From Aradus depressus (taxonomy: Eukaryota; Arthropoda; Insecta; Hemiptera; Aradidae): DNA of 64,000 nt. The stretch's first letter is position 1; the number at the start of each line of letters is the position of its first letter. The stretch covers positions 40,627,087 through 40,691,086 of the forward strand of contig OY759216.1 of assembly GCA_963662175.1 (NCBI GenBank), in the 5' to 3' direction. The translations under genes and the position numbers were made by a program. The notes under the pieces are model-generated. The model was given only the letters and a program-made list of their open reading frames with translations. It did not search any database and was not told the DNA's origin. Shown one piece after another: positions 43,082-54,699 of this stretch.

Positions 43082-43411
43082 AGGGAGCTGTGGTATGCGT
43101 GCTTGTCTTCTGAGCTCAAGAACGTGGGTTAGAAACCCTACCGAGGCCTTTAGTTTATTTTATCTGGGAGGTAAAATAAACTTAAGCACGCCGTCTTTCG
43201 GATGGGACGTTAAGCGATGATCCAGAGCCTGTTCGATGTCAGGTAGTCGTCAAAGACCGCTGCCCTAGGTGAATAAAAATTTAGGGTAGGCAAAATTTAG
43301 GACTACCACAGTAGAGTCGGGCTCATGTCGACCAGAGTGACGAAAGAGCGCTCTGGTAGTAGGTGATATGACCTCGTAGTTAAAGCCCGGGCATGAATTA
43401 TAAAACCTAAT
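43082..43411 (+). mobile_element. SINE-A with target duplication
   Basis: The head has lost ~9 bp including part of the A box (gagggagctgtggtatgcg). B box GGTTAGAAACCC is mutated. The tail has a single AACCTA unit. The 14-bp duplication ATAGACATTTTCTG is at 43068-43081 and 43412-43425. Confidence 0.9.
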
Positions 43412-43538
43412 ATAGACATTTTCTGCAGAGGTATTGTGAAACAGCAGAGTTTTAAAAACAATGGAATGCATTAAATAAACTATTTCTTCTCTAAATGAAA
43501 ATCTGACTAATAAAAAAAGTTAAATAAAAAATTTACAT

Positions 43539-43870
43539 AAACCCGACACAAAAAAAAACCTTTAAAAAAGTCAATTAAAAAAAAAATGTTTGTTCATTCA
43601 TTTTTTTTTAGTGAAACCTTGGTATCCAAGTGTCTAGCTATAATAAAGGCCGAGATCCCTATACAGGCTCTGATGAAACCTGAAGAAATTGGAATCGGCA
43701 TACTCGATTTCCACCAAACATGGCTATTCTTCTCATCTCGCAAATACCAACTTTGGAAACAAAAAAAACGCTTTGAAATCGAATCAGCCGTCTTGGAGCT
43801 ACGATGCCACAGGCAGTCACACAAACAAAGGCTTCAAACTTATAACATCCCTCCTTTTGCGTCGGGGGTT
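43539..43870 (-). mobile_element. AACCCCCGACGCAA-family element
   Basis: Inverted sister of 37863-38215: begins aaacccgacacaa, contains tttcttttttagtgaaacctt-like and gaaaccttggtatccaagtg sequence, ggccgagatccctatacagg, and ends cttttgcgtcgggggtt. Overlapping short frames on both strands are chance. Confidence 0.75.
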
Positions 43871-44462
43871 AAAAAATTATTTAAATAATAACAGTTATGA
43901 TTAAAACTAAAACTTAGTTAGATACTAACTAAAATATATATGTAGGTATATATGAAATAAACAAAGTATGAAAATGAAATGAAATTAAAAATAATCTTCA
44001 TTCTGGGACATACGTCCCCTAAGAATAATAACATAAAGAATAAACAAGAGTATACAAGCATTAACCAGTTGAGAAGAATAAAAATAAAATAAAAGAGGTC
44101 TCTAGGAATAAATATTAAATGTTAAAAACAGGCGATGAGTAAAACAATAGAATAAAAGAGTAAAAAAATGATAAAGAGAAATAAAAACATAGCAACAATA
44201 ATGACTTGTATATGAATGAATTGTAAACAACTGGACTGATGAAACAGAAGAGTAACATTCGGTCCAGTGGAGAGAGAGACATATAGGAAGACGAGAACTA
44301 TCTTATGGGAGCCAGCCTTAGGAATCAGAGGTTTGCTGAGTTAGGAGATAATGGAAAAGTAGGGACTTAAATGAAAGAAGAGTAGGAGCATGGAGAGGGA
44401 GAGAGTTCCAGAGGGAGTTAGCCTGGATATAGGGAATATAGGGAGGAGTAAGGCAAGTTAGT
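43871..44462. other. Unassigned sequence
   Basis: 44230-44450 is purine-rich (agagagggagagagttcc) and may be retroelement-derived; no domain seen. Confidence 0.35.
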
Positions 44463-44734
44463 TATTGTGACTCATATCGCCTACTACCAGAGTGCTTTTT
44501 CGTTGCTCTGGTAGACTTGAGTCCAACGCTGCCATGAAATTCCTGAATTTCGTCTTCCCTGGTTTATTTAGTAAACTGATCTTTAACGAGTACCTGACAT
44601 CTTACCATCGCTTAACGTCCCATCCTGAGGATGGCCTGCTCCAGGTTTCTCAGCTGCCAGAGGAAAAACTTAATGGCCTCTTTAACCCGTAATCTTGAGC
44701 TCAGTAGCCTACCTCTGAGCTACCGGTATCTCAA
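44463..44734 (-). mobile_element. Diverged SINE-A
   Basis: tatcgcctactaccagagtg, tttaacgagtacctgacatc, cgcttaacgtcccatcctga, ttgagctcagtagcc and ctctgagctaccggtatctc in order. The tail is of the TAACTA type. Confidence 0.7.
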
Positions 44735-45321
44735 GTAATCACTTTATATTTGAATACAATTGAATATAATTAAAAAATACTATTATTAGGAGAAAAGTAT
44801 TTTATAGAATAATGATGTTTCAAAACTGAGAGAAAGGGAGTGAAAAAGCTGTTTGGATTAGTTAAGCCAGAGCTCACAGCTGGTAAAGTAAGAAGCTTTC
44901 CCAAACATTACGGTCGGATGGTTATAAAGGATAATGGCGTTAGAGCTTTCCTCTTGTTTTTAGAACATGATTAACTGCCAGGGGCAGCTCCTAGTCCATA
45001 ATAATATAAAAATATGTTCTAGGCAAGTGGAGCTTCTGTGTCAGCTACTTGTATTTTCTCTTCTGAGACATATATAACCTTGTTTTCTTTTCCTCCGTTC
45101 CTACATCTAACAACGTGGATATTTACTTTCAAAAGGTACCTCACTATCTTTTGGCTGTTCTGTATCTCAAACAGCCAGAGGAAAAAGTCGTTGGTGACTC
45201 ACCGTGTCAAAATTTATGTTTATATAACTCGAGGAGTACAAAACCAGCAGGACTCCCGCACACTGCCATACACCACTCTCCAACTAATGGAGAGGGGAGG
45301 AGGCGGCGGGAGACCCAAGCT
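44735..45321. other. Unassigned sequence
   Basis: A motif gtcgttggtgactcaccgtg at about 45187 recalls the TACTTCCCC-family palindrome. Otherwise unrecognised. Confidence 0.35.
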
Positions 45322-45633
45322 GAACTACAAGGTCATATCGCCTACTACCAGAGTGCTTTTTCGTCACTCTGGTGGACATGAGCCCGACTCTACTGTGGGA
45401 GTCCTAAATTTTGCCTATCCTAAATTTTTATTCACCTAGGGTAGGGGTCTTTAACGAGTACCTGACATCGTACAGACTCAGGACGATCGCTTAGCGTCCA
45501 TCAGAAGGACGGCGTGCTTAAGTTTATTTTACCTCCCAGATAAAATAAACTAAGGGCCTCGGTCGGGTTACGAACCCACGACCTTGAGCTCAGAAGACAA
45601 GCAAGCATACCACTGAGCTACTGCTGCCCTCTA
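45322..45633 (-). mobile_element. SINE-A, 3'-truncated copy
   Basis: Reverse copy complete from the head (gagctactgctgccctc) to the catatcgcctactaccagag block, where it stops without the gcccgggcatgagtc end. Confidence 0.85.
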
Positions 45634-46213
45634 TAATATTATATATACAGATTGTTTTCAGTCGCTGACTTATATTTGGGGCCATTTGCAAATATCTATT
45701 CACCAAATATTCATTTATCTCTAAAACGTCTAAGTTGACTGTCAGGAAAAGCTTTTCGGAATAATTATTTTCAAACTCCCTGGTAACTGTCAGAATTAAA
45801 AAAGTCTGACAGCCTGTAGAGTTCCATTTATATTCACCATTAAAAATAAATAAACTGCAATTAAACTATCCAGTAGCCACTCGGAAACACTCTCGTCATC
45901 CCTATTTCTCCTCTTCATCTTGCTCTACCAGCAGCGGAGGCAGACCAAGGTAGAGCTTGTGTGACCACATGAGGGGACCTAGTAGCCCAGTAGCCTACTA
46001 ACACTACCTAGATTTATACAGTCTATCAACAGGTGTCTAGGTATGGGATGGCGTGAATCGAGCTGCAGGATTCATATGTGAAGATAGAGAGGTTACAGAG
46101 AAATATGAAAAAGCAGGATTTCATGAGGTCGGTGACGGGGTGAAAATAACATTATTATTATAATTTTTTTCGAATTACCCCACATACAATGTTATGTTTC
46201 ATTTTTATATAGA
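45634..46213. other. Unassigned sequence
   Basis: No gene or repeat recognised. Confidence 0.4.
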
Positions 46214-46432
46214 ACTATACATATAGTTAGTTATCATGACTCATGCCCGGGCTTTAACTACAAGGACATATCGCCTATTACCAGAGCGCTCTTTGTCACT
46301 ATGGTTAACATGAGCCCGACTCTACTACGGAAGTCCTAAATTTAACTTAATCACGTTTTTTAACTAGGGTAAGGGAGCTTTAACGAATATCTGACATCTC
46401 ACAGGCTCGGAACCATCGTTTAACCCCCTATC
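46214..46432 (-). mobile_element. SINE-A, head missing
   Basis: tagttatcatgactcatgcc, tatcgcctattaccagagcg, ctcggaaccatcgtttaac; the tRNA-like head is absent and the tail is TAACTA-type. Confidence 0.75.
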
Positions 46433-46861
46433 TGTTAATATCGGTGTATAATATATGTGCAACTACAATAAACAGAACTATTGCTACCATAGTCAACCTA
46501 GTATTATTATTATTATTGTTTATACCAGCACAAATAATTTTAGAAATGATTACGTAAACTGAATAAAGACAGTCACAATGGATGACAGACCAATGGATTT
46601 CATAGATATTGTTCAGATGATTTAGAACACATACTATTAATGGTATCTATTGGTATTATAATGGGCATTCTATAGAGAATGGCTGCCATCTCTACACAGA
46701 GGACAAGTTAGTTATTGGTATCTATCTAGTAAATAAACCTAGACCACTTACCTCTCGTATTTTACTATATTCATGATCCATTGTTCTAGTAATTAATACA
46801 AATTCCAGAGAACACAATTATTCATGAATAAATTGGATGACCAACAACTTGTTATAATATT
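46433..46861. other. Unassigned sequence
   Basis: Short diverged direct repeats (ttattggtatctat..) only. Confidence 0.35.
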
Positions 46862-47147
46862 TAGTTAGTTATTATGACCCATGCCCAGGCTTTAACTAAG
46901 AGATCATATCGCCTACTACCAAAGCGCTCCTTTGTCACTCTGGACATGAGTCTTACTCTACAATCAGAGTCCTAAATGTTGCCTATCCTAAATTTTTATT
47001 CGCTTGGGGTAGGGGTCTTTAACGAGTACCTGACATTAAGGTTTTTTACCTCCCAGGTAAAATAAACTAAGGGCCTCGGCTGGTTTTGAACTCACGATCC
47101 CGAGCTCAGTAAGCAAGCACGCGTACCACTGAGCTACCAGAGTCCTT
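46862..47147 (-). mobile_element. SINE-A, internally deleted
   Basis: gttagttattatgacccatg tail side, gtctttaacgagtacctgac joined to ttttttacctcccaggtaaa (body deletion), then ggttttgaactcacgatccc and accactgagctaccagag. Confidence 0.8.
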
Positions 47148-47389
47148 ACTTATTTTAATTTAATCAAAAAACAAATTGCATAGAAATATTTTCAAAAAAA
47201 TCTTAAAACCTTGCAATTACCTTCATTGTTTATATTTGATGCATTAATAATCCTTAGGATCAACATAAATATTTCCCCTCTCAACAATACTAGTCATGAT
47301 TATAGCAGGAAGAAATAATAGTTTTAAATAGTTAAAATGATATGATAATTTAGTATGAGAATTCAAATATGACGATAAATATGGAATTT
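47148..47389. other. AT-rich linker
   Basis: Nothing recognised. Confidence 0.4.
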
Positions 47390-47475
47390 CAGCCCAAACG
47401 GTCAAAGATGAGCGAAAACATAATTAATTAATTCGTGCTGGGGAAGTACATTACCGGTGATTCACCGACGGCTTT
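47390..47475 (-). repeat. TACTTCCCC-family terminal fragment
   Basis: gcgaaaacataattaattaa, ttcgtgctggggaagtacat and the perfect palindrome accggtgattcaccg with acggct. Confidence 0.75.
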
Positions 47476-47912
47476 ATTATTTATTTTATTAGCTCTCCAC
47501 TATTTTGACGCAGATCAGAGAAATTTATTCAGACACATGCAGTCAAATATAAATAGTAGAGGAAATATATTAAAATAAATCTGGCTAGAGCGCGTAGCAT
47601 TTGTCAATTTAAACGAGATATGAATATTAATTTGTTACTTGTTTTTAATTTATAAAAAACTTTTCAATACCCAGAGGAGCGATTTGCATGTTTCTGCCGG
47701 ATTTTATTCCATTTGTTGAAATAATCCAAATGTTGCTTCAGTCTGTATTTTAAAAATAAACTTTATCTCTGTGAATTATTTATGTGATTATTTATTATTT
47801 ATGTGGGTTTGTGGTCACGGTGGTAATACCGATAACGACAATTCTGATGAAGTGGTAAAGCAGGCTGTCCTGACTGGAGAGAAAGTGAACTTTCTGACCA
47901 CCTCAGATATCA
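47476..47912. other. Unassigned sequence
   Basis: Nothing recognised. Confidence 0.4.
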
Positions 47913-47913
47913 T

Positions 47914-48250
47914 TTGAAGAAATATATGTTTAAAGAATGGCAGAAAGAGAGTTCGATCTCTCTAAGGAAGTCAAAGGTATCTTTTAGAGAAATACACAAG
48001 CCACTATTTCTGCCAAAACTTGGTTCCACTCACTGGGACACTGAGTGTCCGAAGTGTGGATGCTACGGAGTCTCTCCCTCGTATACCCCAACCGTGTCCT
48101 AGGCTGCTCCCTCACCTCCAAAGACAGAGACATCTTCTGTACAGACAGATACTGAACCAGGGACTTTCCCTTCCCACAGACATCTCCCGGCTACTCATGT
48201 TCCATATAAAAGGTTGGATCTTATACAAGTCCTCTATGACTACATAAGGA
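47914..48250 (+). pseudogene. Possible non-LTR retrotransposon C-terminal fragment
   Basis: Frame 1 has HWDTECPKCGCYG; after a shift frame 2 reads TESLPRIPQPCPRLLPHLQR and QRHLLYRQILNQGLSL. A CxxC followed by an E(S/T)LPH-like...C arrangement occurs near the C-terminus of some R2/CR1-group elements. No poly-A. Low certainty. Confidence 0.35.
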
Positions 48251-48378
48251 CCAACCAACAATATAAAAATTTAAACTTACCGTAAGAATGACTATATATA
48301 TATTTTTTTTTTTTTTCTTATTTTTTAAGTATTAGAATAACAATATTTCAATAAAATAAATAAATATATTGTAGTAGT

Positions 48379-48510
48379 AGGGCGCCGGTAGCTCAGTGGC
48401 ATGCGTGCTTGCCTTCTGAGCTCAAGAACGTGGGTTCGGAACCCGACCGAGGCCCTTAGTTTATTTTATCTGGGAGGTAAAGTTAAGCACTCCGTCCTTC
48501 GGATGGGACG
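48379..48510 (+). mobile_element. 5' half of SINE-A, 3'-truncated
   Basis: Head with intact A and B boxes (TAGCTCAGTGG, GGTTCGGAACCC) through ccgtccttcggatgggacgg, then abrupt end. Flanks share atattgta-type sequence on both sides, so it may be a genuine truncated insertion. Confidence 0.8.
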
Positions 48511-48664
48511 GAAATATTGTAAGAAAACATGTAGAATACACAGAAAATTATATAAACTCGATTCAGTTATCAATTCATACTGAATGGAGGGGACAATAGT
48601 GACTAGATTTAGATAATCATATGTATTTTTAAAATTTAAATATAATAATATTTGAACTAAGACA

Positions 48665-49185
48665 CAAATAAAATACCCCACCCCTCCTCTGATCCACCCC
48701 TTTCCTTCGAACGATTTCACGAAAATTAATACATGAAAATAGGTGCTGTATTTAAAGGGTTTTGAATTTAAATATGAATTATCAGGTCGATATTACATCG
48801 GCAGTTTCTTCGATCGAGCCCCTCTTCTCTGATGCCCCTTCCCTTCGCCCGGTTTTGTGGAAAAATAATAGGTGCCGTCCTTATGGTATTTTGAATTTAC
48901 ATATGGAACTTCTTCTTAATACATACATTTCAAAGGCAGTTATAATTGTTCTGTTAAGCCCCATTATGACCTCCTCTTTCTTTTCGTTTGATTTGGCCAA
49001 AAAACAATAAGCGACGAATGGGGTTCTGGATATAACTAAAAAAATTTTGTATCGATGCATTAATTCTATCGGGAGTTACCTACCGTGTTCTCCGACACAC
49101 ACAAACACACGCAGGAATTCCGGTGAAAACTGCACATTGAATTTCGCAACTTCCCATATACTTTGTATATATGAGGAAGCAAAGC
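48665..49185 (+). repeat. TACTTCCCC-family repeat
   Basis: tttccttcgaacgatttcac, tattacatcggcagtttctt and three internal units, then cgacacacacaaacacacgc and gaattccggtgaaaactgca; ends cgcaacttcccatatacttt with tatatgaggaagcaa. Confidence 0.7.
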
Positions 49186-49549
49186 TAATAAATTGCAAGT
49201 TTAAATGTGCATTAAATGTTTTTCAATGGATTTCCTCCAGGAACACTACACCCCATTAACTCTCCCATCATCCCATCCCATTGAATTCTGTTCAATTCTA
49301 CAACAATAGAAAGAAATGCAGGGGCCGTTTTCCCAGTAATATTTATTAGTGTTCATCAGACAGGTAGTCAAACAATAGATAACCCAAAATCTATTGTTTA
49401 TTGTTAACAAAGAACAAAATAACTTTAAAATAATTTCCTGTTATTTTGTCACAAAAAATAGCTAGTATTCTTTATGATTGTTGCTGCTGAGTTCTACTAG
49501 CAGCATTTTGTAGCAATCTAATAAATTTTGTTGAGTAAAACAATTCTAT
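49186..49549. other. Unassigned sequence
   Basis: Nothing recognised. Confidence 0.4.
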
Positions 49550-49550
49550 G

Positions 49551-49770
49551 TGACGTAGATATAACAGGATTTTCTTATACCAACATCTTTTTTACAGATT
49601 ACTCTCCCCACTCTCACATTACAGGGTAGAAGAGTTTTGTGTTGTTATCAGCGGTCTACTTTGTTTCATCTTACAGCGTATTTCTGAGAGTGACTAAATT
49701 TAACCAGTAACGCCACGTATGAAATGATTTTGTAAAAGCGTGGTTGGTATAAGAACGTCTTATTATGGCC
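49551..49770. mobile_element. TGTGATGTGG-family MITE
   Basis: Ends tgtgacgtagatataacagg and cttattatggccacattata; inner gattttcttataccaacatc mirrors ggttggtataagaacgtc. Bordered by TA. Confidence 0.7.
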
Positions 49771-49799
49771 ACATTATATATATATATTTTATTTTCTTC

Positions 49800-50480
49800 T
49801 CTATTTTTATTATTTTTACATTCTTGGATCGCTTTATTCGTATTGGTTCTATGTCAAATCTGAGGACAAACAGGAGATAGAAAATTTAATAAGGAACATT
49901 TTAGGTAAGAACCCAACACTTAAGCTATTCATTTTATTCAATTTATTTTTAAAAATTGTTAAAAGAAAGTACTGATAACAAAAATATATTTAAAATTTTT
50001 TGCTCTGCGTTAAAATTCAAATATTATATACAATTAGTAATTTTTTTCGATGGGATTTGGGGGCGCTATAACTTTGTTCATATTCGTCCTATCTCAATTC
50101 TAAGGGCAATTGGAATAGTTAGAAATAGAATAAGGAACATTTTTGGTTAGAGCCAATTGGTTGAACTAACCGTTTTCGCATAAAATCATGAAACGTCTGA
50201 AAAAGTGTTTTTCAAGGCGATGTTTTAAGACAGACAGTTTTCGGCACGTGTCTCGCAAACCAGAAGGCCTTTGAAAAATGTATGATTTGAAAAATTTATA
50301 ATGATTAAGTCATAAATATAAGCGTTATCTTGTAAAATGTAATTAGGCCAATTTTCGTCTGATTTCGACCTATTTAATCAGATCTACGTTAGCTCTTATT
50401 ACATCTTCATCCCAAATTTCAAATTCATAGCTACAATCGTTTCACGGAGTTACAAACACAGACATCTTCGCACGATTACA
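49800..50480. repeat. Old dispersed repeat, related to 60.0-60.2 kb
   Basis: 50330-50470 (aattttcgtctgatttcgac, cctatttaatcagatctacg, catagctacaatcgtttcac) is the inverse of 60060-60210. 49840-49900 and 50080-50150 are a diverged direct pair (attcgt.ttggttctatgtcaaatctgagga / attcgtcctatctcaattctaaggg). Confidence 0.5.
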
Positions 50481-50849
50481 ACAATACTTTATTTTACAAA
50501 CGTTACAAGAAAGTAATAATAAAATCATATTCATAAAAAAATCCCCGAGATATACCACGATTAAATCTGAATATGAATACGAAAAATATGTGAAGTGTAA
50601 ATGTTAACCTTGAGACAGGCTCCAGTCTTGGAATGTATTATAGGGAAAGTTATGCAAATTACACGGAATACCGAGTTTGTGTGTGGAATGCGTGTATCTG
50701 AGTCTCTCACTCCAATGTAACGTTAAATACACGCTTAGCTATTTCAATGAAATAAAGTAAGAAAGAAAAAAAATTTGTAAAGAAATGATGCAAGGAGAAT
50801 CACACAATACCTTTCAAATATATACAAATATACATATACCTACCCATTT
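50481..50849. other. Unassigned sequence
   Basis: Nothing recognised. Confidence 0.4.
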
Positions 50850-51025
50850 GTCACATTTGGCCAAACCCCTCCTCTTCCCTCCAAGCCTCCCTTAAGTCCT
50901 TCAAGCCCCCCCCCCCCCCCCCCCAACAAAAAAGCGCCCCCCCACCAAAAACAAGCCCCCCACCAAAGTCCCAGTAAAAAAAAATGAACAAAAAAAAATT
51001 TCTTGTGTCGGGGGTTTTTAAAATT
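50850..51025 (+). mobile_element. AACCCCCGACGCAA-family 3' part
   Basis: Contains a 19-base C run (50906-50924), ccaccaaagtcccagtaaa and the end cttgtgtcgggggttttt, like 38130-38215. Confidence 0.6.
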
Positions 51026-52189
51026 TTTAATTTAATGTTTTTTTTTAACAATTTCTTTGCTGACAATTTGACATTTGTTGAGTTCCTATCTTCTTGAGAT
51101 AAGGTCTGTTCGTTTAATTTTTTTTTTTTTTTCATGACAATGGGAAAAATAATAAAATGTCATATTTTCGTCATTATTTTCCCGGTTCTTTTCGATTTGG
51201 TCGTTTCCGATGGAAGTTGTCCTCACTTCTTTTGTTGTTCTCCTTCTGTTGTGGTCGTCTCCAAGTATAAAAAAACACGGAAAGGAGTTGGACGGACTTT
51301 TTGACAGTACAGTCCGCCGCAACTGCCTTCCCGAGTCCTTTCTACTTCTCCAATCTTCTGTCTTCTCAGACTCGTCCTAGTTCTCTTTGGTTGTAGACTC
51401 CATCTTCAGGCGTAGCAGCTTATCGTAAAATACACATTCATGCATTAACATACATATATTGAAAATCTATATATACAGTTTGTCCCACGAAACATGCTCA
51501 CCCGAAAATTTGGTTTAAATAAGAATAAAATTTGGCCATATCCTAAGAACACAAATACGGGAGCTCATATCGTTATAGGTTCTCATTCTGATTTTATAAT
51601 AGTTCTGGAACGGCTCATCCGATTTTCCTCGGGGTACTAAACTAAAATGTCCGTTTTGAAGGGTAGCTTACAAATATGAAATAAAAAACAATAGGTTCTC
51701 ATTTAAAGCTTTCGATAATAATTCCGTTATATGCTCCAGTTTTAGGATTTTTAGAGTATGTCCAAATTTAATTCTCGATTCTGTTTCTGTACCTGGCACT
51801 CGAACTAATGGAAAAAGCCCGATTAAAAAATTATAATAATTGAGACTAATTTAGAGTGATTAATGGGACACTATATATGTAGTGTTGAGTTACACAATAT
51901 GTCCATTTACTAAAACTTTGTGAATTGAAGAAGTGAAAACGTTAAATAAATTGAAATTTGGGTGTATTTCTAATAGGGCTGACGGAACTTCTTCAATGAA
52001 TCTTTATTGGGGGTCTTTAAATATTATAATAAAATTGTGAGAGTTCAGACTATATTTTTTTATTTTACAGCCTGTGAAAAAAACTACTTCTCTCTACATC
52101 ATCAGCCATCTTAACACTGAGACAGATAATTGTTCCTCCTACAAAAATTAAAATAAAATGTTTAAACTGATACACAAATAAAAGACTAC
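51026..52189. other. Unassigned sequence
   Basis: 51478-51520 (cagtttgtcccacgaaacat) looks like a Tc1/mariner-type end but no partner end was found. No gene. Confidence 0.35.
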
Positions 52190-53190
52190 AGTTAGTATCT
52201 TTTACCACAATACCATATAGTCAACCAGCAAGTCTATAGTTAGTATATTTTACCATATAGTCAACCAGCAGGTCACACTCACAATACATTATAGTCAATC
52301 AGCAAGTCTACACTCAACTCTCTTACCACAATACCTTAGAGTCAATGAGCAAGTCTACAGTATCTTTTACCATATAGTCAACCAGCAGGTCACACTCACT
52401 TCTTTTACCACAATACATTATAGTCAATCAGCAAGTCTACACTCAATTCTCTTATCACAATACCTTAGAGTCAATGAGCAAGTCTACAGTTAGTATCTTC
52501 ATATATATATAAAGCTGAAAATGTCTGTGCGTTGTACCGCTATAACTCACGAACGGCTTGATGAATTTGATTAATTTTTTTTTAAATTTGTTCGTCATCG
52601 TCTGTGGAAGGATATAGGCGTATTAGTACCTCAATATCTGGTCCATCCCAGCATCCACCCACGCAATCTTTGTAACTCGAAAACCATTGCAACGATTAAT
52701 GAGAAATCTTTTTGAATAAATTAGTTTTAGCTCCAGGATGATTGAAGTCTATGTTTTAATCAACCTGGTGGTCACAAGCGTTCTCAAGTACTCACTGGCT
52801 AGGACTGATGCTAAGTATTCACTAGCTGTGGTTTCCGCCGTTGAATGGCGCGTACTAGCCATGGTGCCCAGGGGTCCTAAAAACTTACTAGCTGGGATGT
52901 CTGCCGTTGAAGGACTATAAGCGTTATTCCGTATGAATAATTGAAAATTATAACATCATGAATGTACTATTGAAGAATTTAAATGGATTCGAACGAGAGA
53001 TATTAGGAGAAAAGTCAAAGTTCCCCGGGCAACGCCGGGTATTACTGCTAGTTCACTCAGCAGGTCACACTCACTTCTTTTACCACAATACCTTAGAGTC
53101 AATCAGCAAGTCTACACTCAATTCTCCTACCACAATACCTTAGAGTCAATGAGCAAGTCTACAGTTAGTATCTTTTACCACAATACCAAA
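52190..53190. repeat. Tandem array interrupted by a Helitron
   Basis: Units of the type ttttaccacaataccttaga, gtcaatcagcaagtctacac, with a gtcaaccagcaggtcacactc variant, repeat about every 40-50 bp on both sides of 52499-53051; the array resumes after the insertion with the same unit types. Confidence 0.8.
52499..53051 (+). mobile_element. Non-autonomous Helitron
   Basis: Begins tcatatatatataaagctga with a gtctgtgcgttgtaccgc 5' region. Ends with hairpin CCCGGgcaacgCCGGG (53024-53039), then CTAG at 53048-53051 followed by T. Hairpin plus CTRR terminus is the Helitron hallmark; no inverted repeats or target duplication, as expected. Inner phrases aactcacgaacggcttgatg and cctcaatatctggtccatcc resemble a family widespread in insects. 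No Rep/helicase frame; a 60-codon frame at 52738 is not recognised. Confidence 0.75.
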
Positions 53191-53327
53191 TTAAAGAAAC
53201 AGCTACAAGTAAATATTATTAACATAATTTTGATAACAACTGGTGTTTGTAGAGTTGACCTCAACGTCACACACATATACGTGATGTAGCTAATACAGGA
53301 CTTTCTTATACCAACCACTCTTGTATA

Positions 53328-53491
53328 TGAAAACTGACATTATTGCAGAGATATTGTGAAATAATTCAAATGGACTTGAAAAATAAAACTTGTTTATTTA
53401 AGATGTTGTCTAATTTCACTAACTATATATACATGGGAGTACTTTCGGTATTTCTACCATCCTCAGCCAAAAGCATAAGAGATAAGACTCT
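53328..53491 (-). mobile_element. 164-bp hammerhead-like element, monomer with target duplication
   Basis: Precisely bounded by an 11-bp duplication ACTCTTGTATA (53317-53327 and 53492-53502). Minus-strand order: agagtcttatctcttatgc, hammerhead-like core, atatagttagtgaaattaga, caacatcttaaataaacaag, ttgcaataatgtcagttttca. The same family forms the inverted dimer at 60763-61089. No ORF of its own (the 73-codon frame at 53343 crosses it by chance). Confidence 0.85.
53431..53471 (-). ncRNA. Hammerhead-ribozyme-like motif (type 2)
   Basis: Minus strand: TTTTGG, CTGAGGA, T, stem II GGTA/TACC with loop GAAA, GAA, palindrome AGTACT, C, CCATGT. The core is intact. Stem I is weak (GG/CC plus one pair). 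Compared with type 1, stem II changes from GGCA/TGCC to GGTA/TACC, preserving pairing. Confidence 0.55.
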
Positions 53492-53575
53492 ACTCTTGTA
53501 TAGATCACTTTTCCTCTCTTTTCTCAAAACATTTTATGCTGTCATTACTTTGTATATAATATAAAAGTAATGTTT

Positions 53576-54025
53576 TTTTTTGTTTCCTCGTAGAGGAAAT
53601 GTGTAATTCTGAGTGACTTTTTAATAATAATAAAAAAAAAATGGTGGCTACCTCTTTGACTATTAGGGCACAAATACCCATGCTTCCATCCTCATGACTT
53701 TGGTTTTCTCATAATATAACCCGGAATATAACCCAGTTCTACAGAAAATTCAATCGGCCAAGGCTGCGGTTTGGTTTCGTGACCTGCTCTCTATAATTAG
53801 TTTCTCAAAACACCTTCTCTCGTGTTGATCTGTGGCTTCCGACCTCCGTCAGACCTAGGTCACGAAACTGCATTTCTCACCTACTCGTTGTCTTCATTTG
53901 TTCTTAGATCATAACATTCTTTTTGGCGACTAGACAAACTGAGTTGCTAAAAAAAAAATGGGTCTATTCAATAAATAAAATAATTTATTTTAAGTAAAAT
54001 AAACAATATATTGATATAAAAAAAG
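53576..54025. other. Unassigned sequence
   Basis: Nothing recognised. Confidence 0.4.
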
Positions 54026-54200
54026 GCGACGGTGAATCACCGACTATGTACTTCTCCAGCACTAATTAATCATTTAAGTTTTTTCTCTCCCTCCAAAGCT
54101 AATCGACCGTTTGGGCTAAAACTCAATATTTGATGTACACAGTGGCTCTAAATCTTCATATTAAATTTTGTCTCGATAAATTCATTACATTGGCAGTTAT
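54026..54200 (+). repeat. TACTTCCCC-family left end
   Basis: cgacggtgaatcaccgacta, tgtacttctccagcactaat, cattacattggcagttattg. Confidence 0.75.
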
Positions 54201-54299
54201 TGGTACATGGACATTGGGTTAGTTTAGTTTTTTCTTTTTTGGGGCGCTCAACTACGAGGGTTATCAGCGCCGAGGATTGCTACTATGTAGCCCTTTACA

Positions 54300-54600
54300 C
54301 TTAAATGAAATTTATTAATTTTTATATATACATATTTTTTTATCTCATTTTTTATTATTACTGTTTTCTTTCCTTATTTATTTATCATTATTATTTATTT
54401 ATTCATTTTTTTATTTTTTTTTTTCTTCTTTTATATATATATATATTTTTTTTCTTTTCTTTTCTTTATTTTTCCTTCTTCTTATTTTTCTTTTTTTATT
54501 TTTTTTTTTTTTTTATTTTTTTTTTATATAAGTATATACCTATATATTTATATATATATTTTTTTTTATTCACTTATTGATTATTATTATCTCTATTCCT
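54300..54600. repeat. T-rich low-complexity tract
   Basis: Long poly-T runs mixed with (TA)n. A 91-codon frame here codes only Phe/Tyr/Ile/Leu and is an artefact of composition. Confidence 0.8.
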
Positions 54601-54699
54601 GCACATAATTACCTATTACCTGGCTCGTCAGAATAGTGACATTACGTTATTTGCTTTTAAAAAGTCAAATAGTTTCTCTATAACTGATATCGAATCAGA

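Larger units (their letters stand above)
53274..53575. mobile_element. TGTGATGTGG-family MITE interrupted by a 164-bp element
   Basis: Left arm 53280-53327 (gtgatgtagctaatacagg, cttataccaaccactcttg) resumes at 53492 (agatcacttttcctctcttt, catttatgctgtcattact-like). The right arm is missing. Confidence 0.6.

Noticed and set aside
51478..51560. Tc1/mariner-like terminal repeat
   Set aside because: The sequence cagtttgtcccacgaaa looks suggestive, but no matching inverted end was found nearby.
54305..54580. 91-codon hydrophobic ORF as a membrane protein
   Set aside because: Pure poly-T/TA composition; residues are nearly all Phe, Tyr, Ile, Leu.
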